Part shown: one piece after another, positions 58,701 through 64,000 of the stretch
Position numbering within the stretch: the stretch's first letter is position 1
How the letters are laid out: the number at the start of each line of letters is the position of its first letter
NCBI GenBank assembly: GCA_043747835.1
Contig: JAYTOK010000065.1
Location: forward strand, 36,302 to 100,301
Direction: 5' to 3'
DNA: 64,000 bases
Source of the DNA: CADEED01 sp043747835
Lineage (GTDB): Bacteria > Pseudomonadota > Gammaproteobacteria > Steroidobacterales > Steroidobacteraceae
Notes under the pieces: generated by a model
Databases searched by the model: none
Seen by the model: the letters and a program-made list of their open reading frames with translations, nothing else
What the model was told of the DNA's origin: nothing
Made by a program: the position numbers and the translations under genes

Positions 58701-61700
58701 CACCGCCCAACAGCTTTGCCAGAAACACGCGCTACGTGCTGGCGTCGGTGTCCAACAACCTCGGACGCCGGCTGAACTTCAACAGCGAGATCATGATCAT
58801 CCCGGTCGGCGGCTCGCAAGGAGGGTGGACGATCGGCGGCTTCATGCTGAAGAGCGTCACGGACGAGAACGGTCGGACTGTCGGCATCAATCAAACCGGA
58901 TGCGGCACGACCAACTACTGGACTTGCTCGACCTTGACGGTCACGCCGCCGTCCAACGCGCCGCTCAAGTACGAGTACGCACCGAATGCTTCCTCACCGG
59001 ATCCCACTCTGGCAATGCGTCCCGGCTATCAACTGCGTCGGTGGTTCGCGCCTTCGGATCAAGTGAACGTGTTCGGAAACGTCCGCTACGACGAGTTTTT
59101 CCGAGTGCAGTCACAGACCGACAAAGCCGGCCGTGTCACCAGCTTTTATCCTGGCGCAGTCATTGGTACGGAGAATTGGAAGCGCGGTGAGAAAATCGAC
59201 GCCGCGAACCAATCGAATGTGGAGACGTTCGACGACACTGGCAATCAGCTGTCCGCAACGGACGGAATCGGCCGTACGACGCGTAATGAGTACGACGATG
59301 AGAACCGCATGGTGCGCACCGTCAACCCAGAGGGCGACCAGATAATTCGTACCTATGACTTTCGCTCCAATCCTCTCAGCGTCGTGAAGCGTGCGAAGCT
59401 CGCTTCCGGACTCGCGGACATCAATTCGGAGCGATACACGTACGTCGAGGGTGCGGCTGTGCGGGTCTGCACCAACCCAAAGACTTGCAATCGCATCGCG
59501 ACGTCGACCGATGAACGCGACCAAGTGACGACGGTCGCGTACCACGCGACAACTGGTCAGCCGCTCACTGTCACGTCACCGACCGTGCCGTTGGGCACCG
59601 GCAGCGCGACGGGTACGCCGCGCGCGACCTATTGCTACACGTCGTTCACGACGTCCAATGGGTCGGTCAGCTTGCTCACCGGTCAGATCGAGCGGGTGAA
59701 CGCAACGGTCACGCGCGTGAAGTCGTTTGGCTACAACGCTTCGAACAAATACGTGCTGTCGTCATCGACACTCGACCCGACGACGACACTGACGCCGCCG
59801 GCGGTCGGAGTTTCGACCTGCCCGACCTCGACCAAGACTGGCGCCTTGAATCTGGTCACGGCTTACACCTTTGACTCGGCAGGCAACGTCGCGAGCATCA
59901 ACTCTCCGCGCACGGACATCACGACCGATGTAACCAGCTACAACTTCGATGCAATGCGACGGCTGACGCGGGTCGTCGCGCCTCTCAACAACATCAGTCG
60001 CTACACGTACGACCTGGACGGTCGTCGCCGCACATCTCGCAAGGCGGTCGTGGCTTCGCCAACCGATTCGAATCCGTCCAATCCCTCCCCGGGCGATCTG
60101 GTCGCAACCCAATGGAATACCGAGACACTCGACTACTGGCCAGTCGGACCACTGAAAAGCAAGCTGGATGCTCAGGGAAATCTGACGCAGCTCATCTATG
60201 ACGCGGTCGACCGTCTCACGCTGACGATCGATCCCGACAATCGCGGAGTAGGAACCGTCTACGACGCGGCCGGGCAAAAGTTGTGCAAGTGGAAGGGGCT
60301 CGGGACTTCCGCGCCGACGACGTGCAGTTGGAGTGCATCCTCGTATGCGACGCAGGGCAACGTGGGTCCGCTCCGTTACGTCAACTACACATACACGCCG
60401 AATGGCAAAGAATCGCTGGTGCAGGATGCAGACGACAACACTACTGACTACGTTTACGACGGCTTCGATCGGCTCGTCTTCTCGCTGTTCCCGCACCCAT
60501 CCACCGGGGCGCGCTGCACGGTCGCGACGCCAGTAACGGACGCTTCCGTCCCGTCTTGCCCGGGAGGTTCCCTGCAGACGTTCGAAAAGAACACGTACGA
60601 TGCCGCCGACAACCGGCTGACGCTGCGGACGCGCAAGGGTGAGACCACCACCTGGACGTACGACGCGCTGAAACGCATGCGCACTAAGGCGGTTTCGGGC
60701 ACGCCAGCACTCGCACTGGTCACTTACGACTACAACCTGCTCGGCGAGCAGATGTCGGTCTCGAGTCCAGTCAGCGGGTCGATTCCGGCGCATACGGTCG
60801 CGTACGACTACGACGCGGCAGGACGTAAACAATACGAGGAAAACCTGCTGAATGGAGTCACTCGCCGCGTGAACTACCAGTTCAACCAGGCGAACGCGCG
60901 GCAGCGCACGACCTGGCCGGACGGCTACTTCGTGCACTACACGTACGACGCCGTGAATCGCGTCGAATACGCGCGCGAGAACAGCACCACGGCGAACGAA
61001 CTGGCGCGCTACCAATACGACCAGCTCGGTCGGCGTCTGGAACTGCGTTTTGCCGGATCGTCCGCCAACCGGATTGGCTACACGTATGAGCCCGACAGCA
61101 ATATCGATGTGCTCACCAACGTGTTCAATTCCGTCACCATGACACTCGACCACGGCTACAACGGGTCCGGACAGATGCGCACCATCGTGGCGAACGATGA
61201 CTTCTTCGTTCCGCCGCCCGCGATCGCGAGCTCGACCGCGCTGACACCCGACCGGTTGAATCGTTACAGCGCCATCGGCGCGGATCCGGCGCCGACGTAC
61301 GACTCGAACGGCAATCTGCTCACCTGGGGCCCGACGGCTTCTCGCCACACGTACACGTACGATCCGGAAAACAGGCTGCGTGGCGCGTCCGTCGTGGGCG
61401 GTTCGACCGCGAGTTACGACTACGATGCGATGGGGCGCCGGATATCGAAGTCGGTCGACGGGACTGCGACCTTCTATCTACTGGAGGGAGAAGAGGAGAT
61501 CGCCGAGTACAGCAGCGCCAATGCGGTCCTGCGCCGATACATCGTCGGGACGATCGTGGACGATCGAATCGCGAGCACGGAGAACGGGAATACCAGCGCG
61601 CCGCCGAAGACGTACTACCATGTCAATCATCAGGGATCGGTGATCGCGATGACCGACAGTGCGGGCAACGCGACCGGTTGCGCGGCCGGAGTGAGTTGCC

Positions 61701-62422
61701 AGCGGATGTCATATGACGAGTTCGGCAGATTGGGGGCGGGCAGTCTCGCAACCGGTCAACCGTACCGCTACACGGGCCGCCGCTTCGATGCCGAGACGGG
61801 GCTTTACTATTACCGCGCGCGCTACTACACGCCAGTGCTTGGTCGTTTTCTTCAGACCGACCCTCTTGGGTACAAAGACGACTTTAATCTGTATGCGTAT
61901 GTCGGAAACAATCCGACCAACGCGACGGATCCCACGGGAACGAAAGAAAAGCCGTTCAATCCCAAGACTGATAGGCCGAACACCCCCATCAAGGGTACCG
62001 AGACATTGCCGGGCAGCCCGCCGTGGTCAATCTACAATTGTCACTCGTACGCGTGGCACAACTCGCGAGGAGATCCGACGGACACCAGAAACAAAAACGC
62101 GCCCCCGCGTTGGGACAGTTTTCCGGATGACGACATGCGCGACGCCACGAAGTTGGATCCTCAGGCGGCGAACAAGCCTGGAGATGTCGTGGTCTATGGA
62201 ACGGACGCCGATAAGAACGGCAAGCTCGAAGGCAAGGAGATCGATCATTCCGCCGTCGTAGTGAAGACCGACAAGGACGGCAACACGGAACGCGTCGAGG
62301 GCAAGGAAGGTCACTCGAATATCACGAGCCACCATCCATCGGATCAGAACCGTGCGTATGGCAGCGATAAAGAGTGGTATCGAAAGCTACAACCTGCGGA
62401 CCCAATCAAAACGACGCAATGA
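55787..62422 (+). CDS. Sec-exported RHS-repeat protein with transglutaminase-like N-terminus and Cys/His hydrolase-like C-terminus
   Basis: The 2211-residue protein starts with a signal peptide (MGLGLVGAAALQAVNA). Residues about 95-245 resemble the transglutaminase-like domain of exported RHS proteins (FDQAELMVKLLRAG, GHAWVAV, YDPAFK) but the usual Cys position is Ser or Phe. YD repeats fill about 1080-2000, for example YTYDAVNRVEYAREN. The RHS core is YRYTGRRFDAETGLYYYRAR to DPLGYKD (2025), with NPTNATDPTG at about 2043. The last 160 residues differ: YNCHSYAW (Cys2085), GDVVVYG, IDHSAVVV (His2154) and SHHPSDQ, resembling NlpC/P60 or papain-like toxin domains. No PAAR or VgrG is present. Confidence 0.85.
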   Translation: MKTLRTFAMGLGLVGAAALQAVNAAPPATKLITAPLVTPTNAWTYFGTGTTRTTSGAAWNAASPEIALLARSLGANRISSTAPQPAGTMSPTQYTRNVFDYVRNSIDTEFRFGLSKGARGALIDQSGTSFDQAELMVKLLRAGSVTSGFRVGTITLTPAQFGAWSGLVTGLDETAQTFTVNAAAACQFLADGGIPATVNGATSCSGLTGNLSSVVMGHAWVAVGTTLYDPAFKRNRLDAGIDIAAGMGCGTMVSPTCGEGIRSQMMTGVTPDTFAGVPSINEPNRTALSNQMRTYALNLETAIKTGNPGGDLIDVVSGAERDVAYSPTPGTALPYTSSAQYSWSGEIPNQFRTTMRVRIGTYDFTFYADEIAARRVRLMSWNEFFIDHTLIAAAGCASCIADTGIIDVNHPYAGSSGAFADTHGEFLMVDLAEANSTDRGTPPVTFVHTFGNGSASTERYVSDLQSADPYVGATGECGGLVGGVQPPDVPPADGYYDLTGCENQSQPTLVARLLSQGSRADKIVEGVTRANINRHHNIGIVYARVWGVSSLSFINVQSAVSIASRTNTVTGRTAAFEGSSAMWAMIEGSQHQQMTDNYRALGVASDFMFRGGRFLDVAPANMPAVLSALNPFSTYFWWDDRKGRLQDAANNGYNTILTTVAPGSGGSYFYTSTASSYAVYEGAKGGAALGQADPWAIPKKTIDGEPPSWYQENKSSVSLANGELTLTPPPDVVTGVGDFPASLAFQRTYRTGGVTERVIGNSVHHWWPGNPDDPPIQYSSTRQYVGPDSDYSAKMGGAWTHNWEVLARYSNDAAQALGADSGLDAASVIAGVMALTDAAKAASFSNRLATMFGSAWVGSRLMYNHVTINNGTESDSFHRLMDLSFNAPPGSSSRLVQTGEVVDNSRDYNAITFRYIRGKGDEMTFDFAERTWNGAAWGKSGPLFKAGTWTFPDGVKVTFGYQYFNQNFPVPTPPNSFARNTRYVLASVSNNLGRRLNFNSEIMIIPVGGSQGGWTIGGFMLKSVTDENGRTVGINQTGCGTTNYWTCSTLTVTPPSNAPLKYEYAPNASSPDPTLAMRPGYQLRRWFAPSDQVNVFGNVRYDEFFRVQSQTDKAGRVTSFYPGAVIGTENWKRGEKIDAANQSNVETFDDTGNQLSATDGIGRTTRNEYDDENRMVRTVNPEGDQIIRTYDFRSNPLSVVKRAKLASGLADINSERYTYVEGAAVRVCTNPKTCNRIATSTDERDQVTTVAYHATTGQPLTVTSPTVPLGTGSATGTPRATYCYTSFTTSNGSVSLLTGQIERVNATVTRVKSFGYNASNKYVLSSSTLDPTTTLTPPAVGVSTCPTSTKTGALNLVTAYTFDSAGNVASINSPRTDITTDVTSYNFDAMRRLTRVVAPLNNISRYTYDLDGRRRTSRKAVVASPTDSNPSNPSPGDLVATQWNTETLDYWPVGPLKSKLDAQGNLTQLIYDAVDRLTLTIDPDNRGVGTVYDAAGQKLCKWKGLGTSAPTTCSWSASSYATQGNVGPLRYVNYTYTPNGKESLVQDADDNTTDYVYDGFDRLVFSLFPHPSTGARCTVATPVTDASVPSCPGGSLQTFEKNTYDAADNRLTLRTRKGETTTWTYDALKRMRTKAVSGTPALALVTYDYNLLGEQMSVSSPVSGSIPAHTVAYDYDAAGRKQYEENLLNGVTRRVNYQFNQANARQRTTWPDGYFVHYTYDAVNRVEYARENSTTANELARYQYDQLGRRLELRFAGSSANRIGYTYEPDSNIDVLTNVFNSVTMTLDHGYNGSGQMRTIVANDDFFVPPPAIASSTALTPDRLNRYSAIGADPAPTYDSNGNLLTWGPTASRHTYTYDPENRLRGASVVGGSTASYDYDAMGRRISKSVDGTATFYLLEGEEEIAEYSSANAVLRRYIVGTIVDDRIASTENGNTSAPPKTYYHVNHQGSVIAMTDSAGNATGCAAGVSCQRMSYDEFGRLGAGSLATGQPYRYTGRRFDAETGLYYYRARYYTPVLGRFLQTDPLGYKDDFNLYAYVGNNPTNATDPTGTKEKPFNPKTDRPNTPIKGTETLPGSPPWSIYNCHSYAWHNSRGDPTDTRNKNAPPRWDSFPDDDMRDATKLDPQAANKPGDVVVYGTDADKNGKLEGKEIDHSAVVVKTDKDGNTERVEGKEGHSNITSHHPSDQNRAYGSDKEWYRKLQPADPIKTTQ

Positions 62423-62880
62423 GAATCGCGAAAAACAAATTGGTTCGTGCAAGCGCAGTGACGCTCTCTTTGGCAGCTTGTCTTTTCGGATGCGTCGCCC
62501 AGTCCAACGGCATTCCAGAAATGCCGTTGGACTTGAAGACCACGGATCCCCAGAGGGTTCTCGCATTGCTCAAGTCGCAAACCGATCCGCATTTCGTACT
62601 CACCATCGCGGCGGCGGAAGCGGGATGGGTGAAGGAGCGAGACCTGCCACAGCTCATTGCGCTGCTGGATGCCGACCAGCCATGCGCGCCAGTCACGATT
62701 GTGCATTCCAGTGTATGGCCTCCATCGACCACCGTTGGAGAGCAGGCGGCATTGATGATCCAGGGATTCCGCACGGGGAAGTATCCTCCCCGTTTGAATC
62801 CCACGCCCATCACCGACGAGAATAAGAGAGAGATTCGCGCTTGGTGGGCCGCTCGTTCTGCGGGCGCAACGGCGCCTTGA
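62419..62880 (+). CDS. Lipoprotein overlapping the RHS gene, candidate immunity protein
   Basis: The 153-residue product has a lipoprotein signal (VTLSLAACLFGC, lipid-accepting Cys21 or Cys25). A helical mature domain follows (PQRVLALLKSQTDPHFVLTIAAAEAGW, EQAALMIQGFRTG, ENKREIRAWWAAR). Its ATG overlaps the RHS stop (ATGA), so the two are strictly coupled. Small proteins placed directly after RHS or other polymorphic toxins are often immunity proteins. A periplasmic lipoprotein would suit a toxin acting in the envelope. The family is not recognised, so the role is inference. Confidence 0.65.
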   Translation: MRIAKNKLVRASAVTLSLAACLFGCVAQSNGIPEMPLDLKTTDPQRVLALLKSQTDPHFVLTIAAAEAGWVKERDLPQLIALLDADQPCAPVTIVHSSVWPPSTTVGEQAALMIQGFRTGKYPPRLNPTPITDENKREIRAWWAARSAGATAP

Positions 62881-62970
62881 GCCCGGTGCGCATGAGGCGA
62901 GAGGATCGGAGCGCTTGTCTTCGTCTTGTGCAATGACCGGTGTGTCGCAACCCCAGCTTCGATACGTTTA

Positions 62971-63429
62971 ATCAGACAACGAAGAATATATTCACGAAAA
63001 AGCGTGTCACGGATTGTCCGGTCGCGGCATGAAACACTTGCGTAAGTCGTGCTTCCTCTCCTAACTGTCGCTCGCGAAAGAAGATTCTTGCGATCGTCTA
63101 TCGGCGCGATGACCTCGAGATCGCCACTCGCAATGTATGAGCGCATTTGCGCAAGCCTTGACAGAGGCGGCTTACGCGTAGTGAAGTGCACCCAACACAC
63201 GGCCGGACATTCTGTAGTTAGGCAGATTCGCGACCAGTTCGTGCAGCGGACGCGTGGCGCGGTCGTGACAGGCGGTGTGCTCTTGAGTGCGATCCTGGGA
63301 GGGAGCGTGCCGGGCGATTGTTGTCTCGAGAAAATCAGGTTTCGTCGCCTCTGGGCGCGTTCGCGTTGAGGCGTTACCCAGTCGTTTCCATTTGTCCACC
63401 GGACCGCTTCCGTCCGCGAGGATTTCTCA
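62971..63429 (+). other. Conserved leader region (copy B)
   Basis: This is the paralogue of the leader at 51565-52021, with the same blocks in the same order and nearly the same length. The 90 bp before it (62881-62970) hold nothing recognised. The frame GTGCAGCGG onward is open for about 40 codons in both copies and shares some residues, but base changes are not concentrated in third positions, so an RNA element fits as well as a peptide. Confidence 0.75.
63158..63184 (+). promoter_or_regulatory. Promoter-like TTGACA-N15-TAGTGA, copy B
   Basis: TTGACA (63158-63163) and TAGTGA (63179-63184) have the same 15-bp spacing as in copy A and lie 245 bases upstream of the ATG, against 242 bases in copy A. 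The spacer sequences differ, so conservation of the two boxes is meaningful. Confidence 0.4.
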
Positions 63430-64000
63430 ATGATTTTTGAAAAAGCATCCCGTGTGCGCGGCTTTTGTGTCTGCGGCTGGATCGCCAGCGTTCTCTTGCT
63501 GGTCACGTTCGACGCAGCCGGCGTCTTCGCCGCGAGCGTCACATACGAGTACGACGAAGCGGGGCGCTTGCGCAAGGCGACGCACGACAACGGCATGATC
63601 ACGACCTACGTGCTCGATGCGGCGGGGAATCGCACGTCGGTCACATCGGCGCTGTCGCCCGGCTCGTTGCAGCTGTCGGCGAGCGCATACAGCGGTGGTG
63701 AGGCCTCGGGGCAGCGCACGATCACGATCACGGCAACGCGCATCGCCGGCACGAACGGCGCGGTGAGTGTGCCGTACACCGTGACGGCGGTCAGTGCGAC
63801 CGCGGGCTCTGACTACACCGCCAGCAACGGCACGTTCTCCTGGGCAAATGGCGACGCCGCCAACAAGACCTTCAACATCACCGTGCTCGACGACGTCACG
63901 ATCGAGTCGAACGAGACCTTGGCGGTCGCGCTCGGAACGCCGACCGCCGGAGCGTCGCTCGGGTTGCCGTCGTCCGCCACGGTCTCCATCGTCAGCGACG
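63430..64000 (+). CDS. Second Calx-beta repeat protein with an N-terminal RHS/YD repeat (cut by window edge)
   Basis: The visible 190 residues start MIFEKASRVRGFCVCGW with a signal peptide (SVLLLVTFDAAGVFAA). They continue with a YD repeat almost identical to the first copy (VTYEYDEAGRLRKATHDNGM) and one Calx-beta domain (LQLSASAYSGGEASGQRTIT to LPSSATVSIVSD). The signal peptide sequence is unrelated to that of the first copy while the YD repeat is conserved, so selection acts on the repeat. By analogy an RHS gene may follow beyond the window. Confidence 0.85.
   Translation, partial: MIFEKASRVRGFCVCGWIASVLLLVTFDAAGVFAASVTYEYDEAGRLRKATHDNGMITTYVLDAAGNRTSVTSALSPGSLQLSASAYSGGEASGQRTITITATRIAGTNGAVSVPYTVTAVSATAGSDYTASNGTFSWANGDAANKTFNITVLDDVTIESNETLAVALGTPTAGASLGLPSSATVSIVSD

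Noticed and set aside
59762..61348. 528-codon open frame antisense to the RHS gene
   Set aside because: It mirrors the regular YD repeats on the other strand and has no recognisable protein character.
55787..62422. RHS protein as a type VI secretion effector
   Set aside because: It has a Sec signal peptide and no PAAR or VgrG domain, and no type VI genes are in the window.

Overview
The window is GC-rich, densely coded bacterial DNA, most likely from the chromosome of a gammaproteobacterium. The bifunctional aspartokinase/homoserine dehydrogenase followed by thrB and thrC is a gammaproteobacterial arrangement. Gene style and repeats would fit a Xanthomonadales, Nevskiales or Steroidobacter-like lineage, but the exact taxon is not fixed by the sequence. 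No rRNA, tRNA, phage or complete insertion sequence was seen.

Layout. Positions 1-6012: a truncated hypothetical gene, class I fructose-bisphosphate aldolase with a clear terminator, an AraC regulator divergent from an Ohr peroxidase and a secreted alpha/beta hydrolase, then small hypotheticals and a coiled-coil membrane protein. Positions 6344-18148: a glycogen and maltodextrin block, with polyphosphate glucokinase divergent from glgP-glgB-glgX-malQ-cysQ-DMT transporter. A nested palindromic element sits exactly at the glgP/glgB junction. Positions 18237-25400: an accessory region of small same-strand genes separated by attC-like sites, read here as an integron cassette array with no integrase in the window. 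It holds brnT/brnA, a RelB-type antitoxin whose ParE-like toxin has a nonsense codon, VOC, GNAT, DUF4262 and DUF4259 proteins, a LMW-phosphatase-like lipoprotein and several remnants. Positions 25455-39317: mixed housekeeping and hypothetical genes (Nudix, bactofilin, GFA, methyltransferase, mmsA, a TadC-like cluster, mocA, an M48 peptidase, a TSUP permease, xdhC). Positions 39428-44164: thrA-thrB-thrC. Positions 44177-51393: a NERD protein, a Ser/Thr kinase, a methyltransferase divergent from an AraC regulator, tatD and a NagX-like acyltransferase.

Positions 51565-64000 hold the most unusual locus. A conserved leader of about 457 bp precedes a secreted nine-repeat Calx-beta protein whose mature N-terminus is one RHS/YD repeat. 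Next come a 2211-residue Sec-exported RHS protein with a transglutaminase-like N-terminal domain and a probable Cys/His hydrolase C-terminus, and an overlapping small lipoprotein that may be its immunity protein. The same leader and the start of a second Calx-beta gene then appear again, so the module is repeated in tandem. I infer a surface or envelope-directed polymorphic toxin or adhesion system with a shared regulatory leader.

Short palindromic REP-like elements with GGGGAC/GTCCCC or GGGGTCAGA cores recur at 397, 3845, 9764, 47041 and 49304, mostly at gene ends.
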